64,000 nucleotides of DNA. Origin: Chlorobiaceae bacterium. Its GTDB lineage: Bacteria; Bacteroidota; Chlorobiia; Chlorobiales; Chlorobiaceae. The translations under genes and the position numbers were made by a program. The stretch is taken from assembly GCA_013334225.1 (NCBI GenBank), contig JAAXXY010000002.1, positions 87,561 to 151,560 on the forward strand, given 5' to 3'. A model generated the notes under the pieces. The model was given only the letters and a program-made list of their open reading frames with translations. It had not been told where the DNA came from and made no database searches. This document shows, one piece after another, positions 9,868 through 18,999 of the stretch (position 1 is the first letter of the stretch; each line of letters opens with the position of its first letter).

Positions 9868-11139
9868 ATGAACGCCGAAATTGTATCTGTTGGAAACGAG
9901 CTTCTGAACGGCCGGAAGGTGAACTCGAATGCGTCCTTCATGGCGGTCTCCCTTGCCGGGATCGGCATGAAGGTGGTTCGCGTCACGGCCTGTTCCGATG
10001 AAGAGAGCGAAATCTGCCAGGTTCTCGATGAATCGCTCCGACGCTCGGAATTCGTGTTCGTCACCGGCGGGCTCGGCCCGACAGCCGATGACCGTACCAA
10101 AAAAGCGGTTCAGAAGCTGCTGCAGCGAGGACTCGTCTTCGACAGCGGAGCGTATGAGAACCTCGTTACCCGTATGCGGAGGTTCGGCAGGGAGATCTCT
10201 CCCTCCCTCCATGACCAGGCGATGGTCATCGAGGGTTCGACCGTCATTGCCAATACACGGGGAACGGCTGCAGGCATGATTCTTTCCGGCGGTGAACCTT
10301 ATGCGAACCACAGCCTGGTGCTGATGCCCGGCGTGCCTGCCGAAATGAAAGCCATGATGGAACTGACGGTTATTCCCTATCTCGAAGGACATTCAGCCAT
10401 GGTTATCATTCAGACACCTGTAAAAACGGTCGGCATCGGCGAGACAACACTTTCAGAGCTGATTGCCGATGAAGAAGAGTCCTTGCCGGAAGGCACGACA
10501 CTTGCATATCTGCCCCATGCAGCCGGGGTCGACCTGATCGTCCATACCATCGGCAGAGAGCGCGAATGGGCGGAACGCGATAACCGGAATGTCGTTGAAG
10601 CACTCTTGCGCCGCGCCGGACGTTTTGTTTATACGACAAACGAGAGAACGTTTGAAGAGTCGATCGGAGAGATGCTGACAGCTTCCGGTATGACGGTTGC
10701 AACGGCTGAATCATGCACCGGCGGGCTTCTTGCCAGCAGGCTCACCGATGTTTCCGGCTCCTCCGCCTATTTTCTCCAGGGGTTTATTGTCTACAGCAAC
10801 CGTGCTAAAAAGAGTGCTCTCGGTGTTCCCGGGGAACTGATCGAAAAGCATGGTGCGGTCAGCGAGGAAGTTGCCCGGGCCATGGCGTTCGGCTGCCTCG
10901 AAAAAAGCGGCGCCGACCTTGCCGTCTCAACGACCGGGATAGCCGGACCCACAGGCGGTACATCCGAAAAACCGGTAGGAATGCTCTGTCTTGCGCTTGC
11001 CGAAAAAGCCACAGGTACAGTACGCTCGAAGACGCTTTACATGCATGGCGATCGTGCACTGAACAAGCTCCGTTTCAGCCAGGCTGTGCTGCATGAGCTG
11101 TGGGAATATCTTCAAGACCTGCAGCAGACCGAAGGCTGA
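9868..11139 (+). CDS. cinA: CinA-family protein (NMN amidohydrolase-like)
   Basis: A full-length two-domain CinA of 423 residues. The N-terminal MoaB/MogA-like domain (EIVSVGNELLNGRKVNSN, FVTGGLGPTADDRTKKA) corresponds to the family's ADP-ribose pyrophosphatase-like part. The C-terminal domain (residues about 260-415; TAESCTGGLLASRLTDVSG and STTGIAGPTGGT) is the PncC-type nicotinamide mononucleotide deamidase. Known members recycle pyridine nucleotides and are linked to competence in Gram-positives; the first role is more likely here. The start lies 11 bases after thrA, suggesting co-transcription. Confidence 0.93.
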   Translation: MNAEIVSVGNELLNGRKVNSNASFMAVSLAGIGMKVVRVTACSDEESEICQVLDESLRRSEFVFVTGGLGPTADDRTKKAVQKLLQRGLVFDSGAYENLVTRMRRFGREISPSLHDQAMVIEGSTVIANTRGTAAGMILSGGEPYANHSLVLMPGVPAEMKAMMELTVIPYLEGHSAMVIIQTPVKTVGIGETTLSELIADEEESLPEGTTLAYLPHAAGVDLIVHTIGREREWAERDNRNVVEALLRRAGRFVYTTNERTFEESIGEMLTASGMTVATAESCTGGLLASRLTDVSGSSAYFLQGFIVYSNRAKKSALGVPGELIEKHGAVSEEVARAMAFGCLEKSGADLAVSTTGIAGPTGGTSEKPVGMLCLALAEKATGTVRSKTLYMHGDRALNKLRFSQAVLHELWEYLQDLQQTEG

Positions 11140-11362
11140 CCGATATCGTGTCATAATGCTTCAGCGAGGGGTATTTTTTTTTCGAGCTTTGCAGAAAAAG
11201 AGATTTCACCAGCGCTTTCAGCCTTGAAGATCACTCTGAGGATTTCCTGTCGAAAGTTTTTTTAATTATTCGTATAAAAAAGATTGTCTTTTTATCGATA
11301 ACTTGCTACGACAGAATGAGTGCAGTGGTATTCATTGAAATAAATGGGATGGACATGGACGA

Positions 11363-13240
11363 ATGGCCCGAATAACAAGATTACCCGATATAGTTGCCAG
11401 CAAAATTTCAGCAGGTGAGGTTGTTCAGCGTCCTGCTTCTGTTGTCAAGGAGCTTCTTGAAAACTCGATAGATGCAGGTGCGCGGAAGATAACACTTTTT
11501 ATCAAGGATGCGGGGAAGGAGCTTATCCGTGTTATAGATGACGGATCCGGCATGGGAAGGGAGGATGCGCTGCTTTGTGTCGAACGTTTCGCGACAAGCA
11601 AGATCAGTGGTGTCGATGACCTTGAATCCCTGAAAAGCCTTGGTTTCCGGGGCGAAGCCCTTGCAAGTATCTCTTCGGTTTCCCATTTCGAGCTGAAAAC
11701 CCGTATGGCGGAGGATGAGCTTGCCCTCAGGTTACGCTATGAGGGAGGGATCCTTGCGGAGGAATCCGGTGTGCAGGGCGAGCAGGGCACCACGATCAGC
11801 GTCCGGAACCTTTTTTTCAACGTTCCGGCCCGCCGGAAATTCCTGAAGTCGAACGCGACGGAGTATCAGCATATTTACGAGGTTGTAAAGTCCTACGGAC
11901 TGGCATATCCGGAAATCGAATGGCGGATGTTCAGCGATGATGAAGAGCTGTTCCATCTGAAAACCCCTGATATAGCCGAACGGCTCGATGTGTTTTACGG
12001 TGAGGATTTTTCTTCCGGACTTATCGAAGTCTCCGACGAAAACGATTTTCTCACCATCAGGGGGTTCCTCGGAAAGCCGGCCATACAGAAACGCCGCAAG
12101 GAAGACCAGTATTATTTTATCAACCGCCGTGTGATCCAGAACCGGATGCTTTCGCAGGCAGTTCTGCAGGCATACGGTGATCTGCTGTTCGAGCGTCAGT
12201 TTCCCTTTGTCCTGCTGTTTATCGGTATCGATCCTTCCCATGTCGATGTGAACGTACATCCGGCGAAGCTCGAGATCAGGTTCGACGATGAGCGGAGTGT
12301 GCGCAACATGTTCTATCCGGTTATTAAAAGGACAATCCGGCTGTACGATTTTTCTCCCGATCTTGCACCGGCAGGTGTCGATTCATTCTATTCCGGAGCA
12401 GGGGGGGGCGCTTTCAGAAAACTGTCTTACCAGGATACGCCGGCTCCGTCGATAACCACAGCCGGTCTCTATGCCGATTACCGGGACAGCGAGCATGAAC
12501 GGCCTGCGGCGTCATATGCACCTTCACCGTTTCAGGGAGATCTCTTTTCTGAAAAACCCGCTTCAGGACAAGTTGGGCGGGATCCTGAACTGAGGGAAAG
12601 CGTGGAAGGTTTGTCCTTCCTGCAGCGCTCTTCTTTCCAGGAAGACGAAGGGGCTCCGATTTCCAGGGGAGCGGAGCCGAAAATATGGCAGCTGCATAAC
12701 CGGTATATTTTCTGCCAGATCAAGACAGGGCTGATGATCATCGATCAGCATGTGGCTCATGAACGGGTACTGTATGAACGTGCCGAGGATGTCATGGATC
12801 AGAATGTGCCCAATTCCCAGCAGCTGCTTTTCCCACAGAAAGTTGAACTGCGCCCGTGGGAATATGAGGTTTTCGAGGATATAAAAGACGATCTCTACCG
12901 TCTCGGGTTCAATCTGCGCCTGTTCGGCAGCAAAACAGTCATGATCGAGGGTGTTCCCCAGGATGTCAGGTCCGGGGCCGAAGTGACGATCCTGCAGGAC
13001 ATGATCGCCGAATACCAGAGCAATGCATCGAAGCTGAAGCTCGAAAAACGAGACAACCTCGCGAAATCCTATGCATGCCGGAATGCCATCATGGCCGGTC
13101 AGAAACTTTCAATCGAAGAGATGCGGTCATTGATCGACAATCTCTTTGCCACTCGTGAACCTTATTCCTGTCCGCATGGTCGACCGGTCATCGTCAAGCT
13201 TTCGCTCGATCAGCTCGACCGGATGTTCGGAAGAAAATAA
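11363..13240 (+). CDS. mutL: DNA mismatch repair protein MutL
   Basis: A GHKL ATPase that couples MutS mismatch recognition to strand removal. The N-terminal ATPase motifs are visible: KELLENSIDAGA, DDGSGM and GFRGEALASI. A variable linker spans about residues 340-435. The C-terminal domain carries DQHVAHERVLYE near residue 460 and the CPHGRP motif near the end, the metal-binding elements of endonuclease-competent MutL (canonical first motif DQHAxxERxxYE, here with Val for Ala). At 625 residues the size is normal. It has its own 223-base upstream gap; no mutS is in the window. Confidence 0.96.
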   Translation: MARITRLPDIVASKISAGEVVQRPASVVKELLENSIDAGARKITLFIKDAGKELIRVIDDGSGMGREDALLCVERFATSKISGVDDLESLKSLGFRGEALASISSVSHFELKTRMAEDELALRLRYEGGILAEESGVQGEQGTTISVRNLFFNVPARRKFLKSNATEYQHIYEVVKSYGLAYPEIEWRMFSDDEELFHLKTPDIAERLDVFYGEDFSSGLIEVSDENDFLTIRGFLGKPAIQKRRKEDQYYFINRRVIQNRMLSQAVLQAYGDLLFERQFPFVLLFIGIDPSHVDVNVHPAKLEIRFDDERSVRNMFYPVIKRTIRLYDFSPDLAPAGVDSFYSGAGGGAFRKLSYQDTPAPSITTAGLYADYRDSEHERPAASYAPSPFQGDLFSEKPASGQVGRDPELRESVEGLSFLQRSSFQEDEGAPISRGAEPKIWQLHNRYIFCQIKTGLMIIDQHVAHERVLYERAEDVMDQNVPNSQQLLFPQKVELRPWEYEVFEDIKDDLYRLGFNLRLFGSKTVMIEGVPQDVRSGAEVTILQDMIAEYQSNASKLKLEKRDNLAKSYACRNAIMAGQKLSIEEMRSLIDNLFATREPYSCPHGRPVIVKLSLDQLDRMFGRK

Positions 13241-13285
13241 CAAGATGGTTGCAAGTTTCATCAAAAGTACTAAATTTAGCACCAT

Positions 13286-13358
13286 ACCCTTGTAGCTCAG
13301 TGGATAGAGCAACAGTTTCCTAAACTGTGGGTCGGCAGTTCGAGTCTGCCCAAGGGTA
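13286..13358 (+). tRNA. tRNA-Arg (anticodon CCT)
   Basis: The cloverleaf folds completely: acceptor ACCCTTG/CAAGGGT, D stem GCTC/GAGC, anticodon stem ACAGT/ACTGT around loop TTCCTAA, and T stem GGCAG/CTGCC with TTCGAGT loop. Discriminator base is A; the CCA end is not encoded. It reads AGG codons. Confidence 0.95.
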
Positions 13359-13604
13359 CTTTTTCCCTCATTCGTTTGACTTTTAAACTCCCATACATTC
13401 CTGACAGCACAGAGCTTCCGGTTTCGTCGAATCCGAAGGTTTTCATATCGTTCCGTTTCAACAGCTCGTTTCGATTACCGGTCTTTTTCATACACTTCCA
13501 CTGTCAGGGTAAAGTTTTTTCATCTTACAAACCGGCGGATATCGCGCTAATTTGGTATTTTATTGCCTGTAAACTTTTTAAAGGCTGTTAATTTCCCGAA
13601 AGGC

Positions 13605-14501
13605 ATGAAGCGAATCAAAAATATTGCGGTTATCCTGCTGCTGCTGTTCATTGCAGATATTCTCCGCTATTTCGTTTATCCGGACGTCGGCAAACTTGCC
13701 GTTGAAAATCCGGGAAAAACCGCTTTCATGGTCGATCGTGAGGCCGAATGGAAACAAGATGGGCTGAAGGATAAAAAAATTCATCAGCATTGGGTTCCCC
13801 TGAAAAATGTTTCCCAGAACCTTGTCAAGGCGGTTCTGATAGCGGAAGATGACAAATTCTGGCATCACGAAGGTTTTGACTATGAAGCGATCGAGCGGGC
13901 GTTGCAGAAAAATATTCTTGAAAAGAAAATCACCATGGGCGGCAGCACCATCAGCCAGCAGCTTTCCAAAAATCTTTACCTTTCAGCCTCGAAAAATCCT
14001 GTACGAAAGATCAAGGAAGCAATAATCACCTGGAGAATTGAAAAATCGCTATCGAAACGCCGCATTCTCGAGCTGTATGTCAATATAGCTGAATGGGGCG
14101 ACGGCATATTCGGAATAGGTGAAGCCGCTCGTCATTACTATGGCGTCAGCGCGTCCCAGCTTTCTGCAGAGCAGGCGGCTCATCTTGCATCGGTGCTGCC
14201 GAATCCTATAAGATATTCCCCGACCGGGACTTCAGGCTATGTTCGAAACCGTTCGAGAATCATTTATTCCATCATGAGGAGGCGGGGTATTGTCGTTCCG
14301 GATTATCAGGAGGTGATGGCGTCGGTTCCCGATACCACCGCTGTGGATTCGGTGGTAATCGGTATACCACAGAGCCTGATCGACCAGGCTGTTTCGGCGG
14401 ACAGCAGCAGGAGCGACACGAAAAATGAAGAAAACAGCGGTTCCTCAATGAAAAAAGATGCAGCTCCGCCCGAGCAGCCTTCAACCGCACCACAGCATTG
14501 A
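13605..14501 (+). CDS. mtgA: Monofunctional biosynthetic peptidoglycan transglycosylase
   Basis: A GT51 glycosyltransferase that polymerises lipid II into glycan strands, anchored by one N-terminal membrane helix (residues 5-22). GT51 motifs in order are EDDKFWHHEGFD (catalytic Glu), GGSTISQQLSKNLYL, and RILELYVNIAEWGDG. ATG 13605 is chosen because it precedes the basic MKRIKN segment and the membrane helix; the frame is open to 13563. The length of 298 residues includes a 55-residue polar C-terminal tail beyond the usual MtgA end. No transpeptidase domain is present. Confidence 0.92.
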   Translation: MKRIKNIAVILLLLFIADILRYFVYPDVGKLAVENPGKTAFMVDREAEWKQDGLKDKKIHQHWVPLKNVSQNLVKAVLIAEDDKFWHHEGFDYEAIERALQKNILEKKITMGGSTISQQLSKNLYLSASKNPVRKIKEAIITWRIEKSLSKRRILELYVNIAEWGDGIFGIGEAARHYYGVSASQLSAEQAAHLASVLPNPIRYSPTGTSGYVRNRSRIIYSIMRRRGIVVPDYQEVMASVPDTTAVDSVVIGIPQSLIDQAVSADSSRSDTKNEENSGSSMKKDAAPPEQPSTAPQH

Positions 14502-14544
14502 AAAAGTTTATTCAGGACAGGAACTCACAAAAAGGAGCTTGATC

Positions 14545-15468
14545 ATGAGTCTTCAGCTTGGCCAGGCCATGAAAATCGTGGCTCAGACAAAAGTCTACCT
14601 GCTTTACCGCGCAATGATATATGGTTCAGCTGCGGTTGTTTTCGCCCTGTTTCTCGGTGTAATCGTGCTTATCGGCAGCATATTCGGAGCAGGTGCGGCA
14701 TTCGTGCTGTTTATCATAGCCATGATTGGCGGAAGTTTCAGTTTCAGGTTTTTTCGCGAGTATGTGCTCTATCTGCTGCAGGCCGGTCATATAGCCCTGA
14801 TTACCGAAATAGCCGATGCGGGCAAACTTCCTTCAGGAACTTCCCAGACAGCCTGGGCTAAGGACCGGGTAATGAAATATTATAAAGAAGTCAGTGTGCT
14901 TGCACTTGTCGACCAGCTGGTCAAAGGTGTGCTTGTTTCCCTGAACAGGACACTCTTCAATATCATGCTTGTTTTTCCGGTTCCGGGACTTGACGGACTT
15001 GCAGGCATCGTGCAGAGGATCATGAATTTCAGCCTGACATATATCGACGAATCGGTTATCGCCTACACCTTCCATACCGGCAACGAGAATGTTTTCGATG
15101 CGGCAAAAAAAGGCATTATTGTTTACTGCCAGTCATGGAAAGCCCTGCTGAAAAATGCCCTTGGACTGACGCTGCTCAGTTATGTTTTCGTTATCATCAC
15201 AACGATCATGTTCATCATTCCTCTCGGAACGGTTTCCGTTTTCCTTCCCGCTTCATGGGGACTGGCGAAATTCGCCCTTTTCATCCTGGCCCTTTTTCTG
15301 GGCATATCGGCGAAGTGGATACTGTTCGATCCCATCGCCTGTACGTCAACCCTGCTGACCTTCCTGAAAGAAGCTGAATCGACGACACCAGATCCGTCCT
15401 GGGAGTCCAGGATCGAGGCAGTCAGCGACAAGTTCCGTACGCTCAAGGCAAAAGCGCTGGCGGAATGA
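14545..15468 (+). CDS. Integral membrane protein of unknown function
   Basis: A 307-residue protein with long hydrophobic stretches at about residues 29-75, 135-165 and 205-265, suggesting four to six membrane helices and a polar C-terminal tail. ATG 14545 is selected by a strong AAAGGAG ribosome binding site about 8 bases upstream; the open frame extends back into mtgA but without a start signal. I do not recognise a characterised family. It follows mtgA by 43 bases, so it may share its transcript, and ends before a strong terminator. Confidence 0.8.
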   Translation: MSLQLGQAMKIVAQTKVYLLYRAMIYGSAAVVFALFLGVIVLIGSIFGAGAAFVLFIIAMIGGSFSFRFFREYVLYLLQAGHIALITEIADAGKLPSGTSQTAWAKDRVMKYYKEVSVLALVDQLVKGVLVSLNRTLFNIMLVFPVPGLDGLAGIVQRIMNFSLTYIDESVIAYTFHTGNENVFDAAKKGIIVYCQSWKALLKNALGLTLLSYVFVIITTIMFIIPLGTVSVFLPASWGLAKFALFILALFLGISAKWILFDPIACTSTLLTFLKEAESTTPDPSWESRIEAVSDKFRTLKAKALAE

Positions 15469-15534
15469 CGCACCCTGTTTCTGAAGGGTAGATGCGGAAA
15501 TAAGGAAATCATGGGAGGAAGGTCTTCTAAAGTG

Positions 15535-15561
15535 AAAAACGCACCTTTGAAGTGCGTTTTT
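15535..15561. terminator. Bidirectional terminator between membrane protein gene and rubredoxin gene
   Basis: A perfect 10-bp stem (AAAAACGCAC at 15535-15544, GTGCGTTTTT at 15552-15561) carries A and T tracts on both sides. It can stop the plus-strand gene ending at 15468 and the minus-strand rubredoxin gene ending at 15580. Confidence 0.88.
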
Positions 15562-15579
15562 CATATCGAGCAAGACTGC

Positions 15580-15756
15580 TTACCGTCTTTTGTTTTCGTC
15601 GTATGGTTCAAAGAGAGTCTTGTCAACTCCGCAAACCGGACATATCCAATCGTCAGGAAGATTTTCGAATGGTGTACCCGGCTCGATTCCGCTGTCAGGA
15701 TCGCCTGCTTCAGGGTCATAGACATAGCCGCATGGAACACAAACCCATTTTTGCAT
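15580..15756 (-). CDS. Rubredoxin
   Basis: A 58-residue protein, too short for common ORF cut-offs. It begins [20 protein letters not shown] and carries the second knuckle [18 protein letters not shown]. Both C-x2-C-G pairs that hold the single Fe(Cys)4 centre are present, with the family's aromatic residues (Trp4, Tyr11, Tyr13, Trp37). A GGAG site lies 8 bases before ATG. Rubredoxins are soluble one-electron carriers; in anaerobes they often serve oxygen or peroxide detoxification, or oxidoreductases. The partner cannot be told here, as no redox gene is adjacent. Confidence 0.95.
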   Translation of the reverse strand: MQKWVCVPCGYVYDPEAGDPDSGIEPGTPFENLPDDWICPVCGVDKTLFEPYDENKRR

Positions 15757-16165
15757 ATATGATTCTCCGTTTTGGTTAAAGAATTGATTTCTGAACAGAT
15801 AATATGAAAACCAACCGGTTGAGGGTTGTGTTTTCGGTTATGGAAAAGAAAAGCGAATAGCCGTTTAAAAAGTTCTCACCCGTGAACGAAAAATATCGAC
15901 GGCAATGAATATGTTGCCCTTTTCCAGTATCATTTATCCGGTTGTCTGCTGTGCTTGCGTTCGAAAAACGTTTATTTTCATTTCAACGGAGCACGGTGCA
16001 CAGCATAGCCTGAGCCGAAGAGAAAAATAGCGTGAGCAACAGCTTTTATCGGTTCGGGAAATAATGTAAACTCAGGAAATGCAGGCAATTATCAACAGTA
16101 AACATCACCGGCGGCTTTTTTAAAAACGGGTCATCCGGCCCGGAACAGCCTTGATCCCATACAAT
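15757..16165. other. Intergenic region without a recognisable gene
   Basis: About 410 bases between the divergent rubredoxin and DUF202 genes. Both promoters should be here, but I see no convincing -35/-10 pair, RNA gene or long repeat. Confidence 0.5.
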
Positions 16166-16489
16166 ATGCCGACATCACCCTATAGAAAATTTGAAAACGC
16201 CGAATTGATCCTCAGGGACGAACTTGCGATCGACAGGACGATTCTTGCAAATGAACGAACACTTCTTGCATATCTTCGATCGGGCGTTTCCCTCGTCATC
16301 GCCGGGGTTTCCATGATGCATTTTTCCCAGCACTTCTGGTTTACGGTAGTTGGAGCTGCCTGTATACCTCTTGGAATTGTAACCGGAATTTTCGGTGTAA
16401 TGCGGTATTTTAAAATAAACCGTTCGATAACCACTGTTCGGAAACAATTGCCCAGAGTAGAAGAGATCGATTTCTCAACGCCGGAGTGA
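16166..16489 (+). CDS. DUF202 (YidH-like) membrane protein
   Basis: A 107-residue protein with the DUF202 hallmark: a polar N-terminus rich in acidic residues, then LANERTLLAYLRSGVSLVIAGVSM leading into the first membrane helix. A second helix (about residues 58-80) and a charged C-terminus follow. ATG 16166 is preferred over the upstream in-frame codon at 16151 because homology to the family begins shortly after it. The function of the family is unknown. It is followed 16 bases later by another small membrane protein, so the two may be co-expressed. Confidence 0.85.
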   Translation: MPTSPYRKFENAELILRDELAIDRTILANERTLLAYLRSGVSLVIAGVSMMHFSQHFWFTVVGAACIPLGIVTGIFGVMRYFKINRSITTVRKQLPRVEEIDFSTPE

Positions 16490-16505
16490 TATATCCTGAA
16501 CCATC

Positions 16506-16916
16506 ATGAAAGAAGGGTCAGTAAACTGGAAAAAGGTTTTAACGGCATGGCTCCTGATCGTGGCTGCCGAATCGATTCATGGGACTCTCAGGCGGATATT
16601 CCTTGTTCCGTTGATAGGCGATATGCCTTCCCGCCAGGCAGGTGTTCTTGTCGGATCGCTGATCATTTTTGTCATAGCTCTATTGACTGTCCGGGGCTTC
16701 GGTATGATCACTTCACGTCAGAAGTTCATAACCGGGGCTCTCTGGGTTCTGCTGACCGTGATATTCGAAGTGTGTCTCGGTTTGCTGGCTGGTTATACAC
16801 AGGAACGCATTTTTTCGGATTATGACCTCGGGCAGGGAGGCTTCATGATTTTCGGACTGCTGTTCATGTTCTTTACTCCTTTTCTGGCGGCGGAGATAAG
16901 GGGTGTTGCTGAATGA
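16506..16916 (+). CDS. Small four-helix membrane protein, unknown function
   Basis: A 136-residue protein with about four hydrophobic segments (residues 10-25, 46-62, 76-97 and 114-128) joined by short polar loops. No family is recognised with confidence. It sits 16 bases after the DUF202 gene on the same strand. Confidence 0.75.
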   Translation: MKEGSVNWKKVLTAWLLIVAAESIHGTLRRIFLVPLIGDMPSRQAGVLVGSLIIFVIALLTVRGFGMITSRQKFITGALWVLLTVIFEVCLGLLAGYTQERIFSDYDLGQGGFMIFGLLFMFFTPFLAAEIRGVAE

Positions 16917-16988
16917 AGAAACAATACGGATGATAAACAAAGGTGAAGCCTGTTTGCCGGGCCAGCCTGAAAACTTGTTCTGATTTTC

Positions 16989-18170
16989 ATGATGACACTG
17001 AAAACCCAGTCGCAGCAGCGGATCGCCCGCCTGCAGGAAGAGCTGAGAAAGAAGGAAGTGCACGCGGCTTTTCTGCTTATGCCGGTCGATATCTACTACT
17101 TTACCGGTACCCGCCAGAACGCCGCATTATGGGTTCCGGCCGAAGGACAGCCGGTGCTTCTCGTGCGCAAGAGCTTCTGTAGAGCAAAGTGTGAAAGCCT
17201 GATCGAAGATGTTCGCCCTTTTCCTTCGAGCAAAGAGTTCGATTCCTGTTTTTCAAGGGAGCGGCAGTGTATCGGCATGACGTTCGATGCCGTGCCTATA
17301 CAGCAGCATGCATTTTATTCACGGGTGCTGCCCGGAAGGCAGTTCGTGGATATTTCGATGACAGTCCGTGAAATCAGGTCCGTGAAAACGGCCTATGAGC
17401 TGGATCAGCTCAGGGAAAGCGCAAGGATGCTTGCTGCTGTTTTTGCCGAAGTCCCCCGGTTTTTGAAAGCCGGTATGCGCGAGCTCGATCTTGCCGCAGA
17501 GATGGAGTACCGGCTCAGGAAAAGCGGGCACGAAGGGTACGTGCGCATGCGGGCTTTCAACCAGGAACTGTTCGGAGGAATGGCTGTTTCCGGAAGTTCG
17601 GCCACCTACGGTTTCTTCGATGGTGCAGTAACCGGAAAAGGGCTTTCCGGCGCTTCTCCCCAGGGCGCATCGCTGGATCCGATCCGCCTGAATGAGCCTG
17701 TACTGGTTGATTTTGCGGGAGTCTTCAACGGCTATATCACCGATATGACCCGCATGTTCGTGATCGGCTCGCTTGAACCGGATCTGCAGCGGGCATTCGA
17801 TTCGGCGATCGATATTCAGGAAGCGGTGAGAAAAGCACTGTTGCCGGGAACAATCTGCGAAGAGCTCTATTTCACGGCAGCGTCAATGGCTGAAAAAGCC
17901 GGTCTTGGCGGTTGCTTCATGGGGATGCCCGGAGAGCAGTCCCGTTTTGTGGGGCACGGTGTGGGACTCGAACTCGATGAAATGCCGATACTTGCCCAGG
18001 GCGTTTCAGTTCCACTCCTGGCCGGCCAGGTTGTTGCTGTCGAACCCAAGTTCGTTTTTCCAGGCAAGGGGGCTATAGGTATCGAGAATACCTTTATCAT
18101 CACTGATGAAGGGGGCGTCAGGTTGAGCGATCTTCCAGATGATATCATCTTTGTCGCACCATGTTCGTGA
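16989..18170 (+). CDS. M24-family metallopeptidase (Xaa-Pro aminopeptidase-like)
   Basis: A pita-bread-fold peptidase of 393 residues, with an N-terminal creatinase-type domain (residues 1-140) and a C-terminal M24 catalytic domain. The five metal ligands can be assigned: two Asp in LVDFAGVFNGYITDMTRMF, His in GHGVGLELDE, Glu in VAVEPKF, and Glu in IGIENTF. Members remove N-terminal residues before proline (PepP/PepQ); the exact substrate is not evident. No signal peptide is visible, so it is probably cytoplasmic. Confidence 0.92.
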   Translation: MMTLKTQSQQRIARLQEELRKKEVHAAFLLMPVDIYYFTGTRQNAALWVPAEGQPVLLVRKSFCRAKCESLIEDVRPFPSSKEFDSCFSRERQCIGMTFDAVPIQQHAFYSRVLPGRQFVDISMTVREIRSVKTAYELDQLRESARMLAAVFAEVPRFLKAGMRELDLAAEMEYRLRKSGHEGYVRMRAFNQELFGGMAVSGSSATYGFFDGAVTGKGLSGASPQGASLDPIRLNEPVLVDFAGVFNGYITDMTRMFVIGSLEPDLQRAFDSAIDIQEAVRKALLPGTICEELYFTAASMAEKAGLGGCFMGMPGEQSRFVGHGVGLELDEMPILAQGVSVPLLAGQVVAVEPKFVFPGKGAIGIENTFIITDEGGVRLSDLPDDIIFVAPCS

Positions 18171-18184
18171 ACCGCCGGAAAGAT

Positions 18185-18210
18185 GACAGCCCCGGATACC
18201 CCGAGGCTGT
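18185..18210. terminator. Hairpin downstream of the M24 gene and of the beta-barrel remnant
   Basis: The imperfect inverted repeat ACAGCCCCGG / CCGAGGCTGT lies between the convergent M24 gene and the beta-barrel locus. The T-tract is poor on both strands. Its position, just beyond the beta-barrel gene remnant, fits an old terminator of that lost gene. Confidence 0.4.
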
Positions 18211-18240
18211 ACCTGCTGTAATTATGAAGATAATGGGCCC

Positions 18241-18336
18241 TCAAAAGTCGATCCTTGCGCCGGCAAGGATACTTTGACCGGTAAAGGAAATGATGTTAAT
18301 ATCGGTTTCCAGAATCAATTGAGACCTTGTCAGATG
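18241..18336 (-). pseudogene. C-terminal remnant of a third beta-barrel outer-membrane protein gene
   Basis: On the minus strand, before TGA at 18241-18243, the frame ends QSILAGARIDF. The neighbouring intact paralogue (19329-19910) ends HNILAGLRIDI and the other (18415-18999) ends HNIIAGIRYAL. About 32 codons are open before an upstream in-frame stop at 18337-18339. No start codon or signal peptide is left. This looks like the tail of a third tandem copy that was mostly deleted. Confidence 0.65.
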
Positions 18337-18414
18337 TCATAAACCCGATCCCGGCTTCTGATTGCCAGTCCGGGAGGCCGGTTATCAGAAGTTGACTGGA
18401 TCTCGAGTCCGTTC

Positions 18415-18999
18415 CTATAAAGCATACCTGATACCGGCAATGATATTGTGACTCGATATGGAGAAAATATCTGCGTCAAGTTTAGCGTCACCGGCTGCGA
18501 AATAGCGGTACCCAAGATCGATGCTGACCTTGTCTGAAGCTTTGAAGCCTACACCAGCCCCGACCTGCCATGCCAGGACGCTGTCGTTTTTGGTCGTGAA
18601 TGTGTCATTGCCTTCAACAGCGGCAAGGCCGAGGCCTGCCATAAGATAAGGAGTTATATCCGAATCCTTGATGGTATAATCGAGGTAGCCGTTGGCCATG
18701 AATGTCCACATGGAGATGCTTGCACCACTATTAGCAGGAGCCGGCCCCCATCTATCCAGGTCATTGTTATGGTAACCCACCTCCGCCTCGAGACGGGCAT
18801 AATCGGTTTTCAGGCCGACAGCTGCGTTAATGAGATAACCTGTTTTATATTTGGCCCAGTCCGATGCATTGTTGACGGTTGAATTGGTCATCAGTCCCGG
18901 GCCGCCGGAAACACTGATATAAGGGTTCGAGGATGCGTGAGCCAGCATCGGCATTGAAAAGCAGGCGGCTGCCAGAAATGGTAAAACGATTTTTTTCAT
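18415..18999 (-). CDS. Outer-membrane beta-barrel protein (OmpA/OmpX-like barrel)
   Basis: A 194-residue protein with a signal peptide (MKKIVLPFLAAACFSMPMLAHA, cleaved after about residue 22). Alternating amphipathic beta-strands with short turns and longer loops follow, ending in an aromatic-rich C-terminal strand (DLGYRYFAAGDAK, then HNIIAGIRYAL). This pattern fits an eight-stranded barrel in the outer membrane. ATG 18999 is chosen because the signal peptide starts there; the frame is open to 19140. It is a clear paralogue of the gene at 19329, sharing SGGxGLMTNSTV and YLDYxxKDxxIxPxxMAGLG. The function (adhesion, porin or stress barrel) is unknown. Confidence 0.85.
   Translation of the reverse strand: MKKIVLPFLAAACFSMPMLAHASSNPYISVSGGPGLMTNSTVNNASDWAKYKTGYLINAAVGLKTDYARLEAEVGYHNNDLDRWGPAPANSGASISMWTFMANGYLDYTIKDSDITPYLMAGLGLAAVEGNDTFTTKNDSVLAWQVGAGVGFKASDKVSIDLGYRYFAAGDAKLDADIFSISSHNIIAGIRYAL

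Noticed and set aside
13376..13591. A 71-codon plus-strand frame between tRNA-Arg and mtgA
   Set aside because: No ribosome binding site, no family resemblance, and it overlaps the likely mtgA leader.
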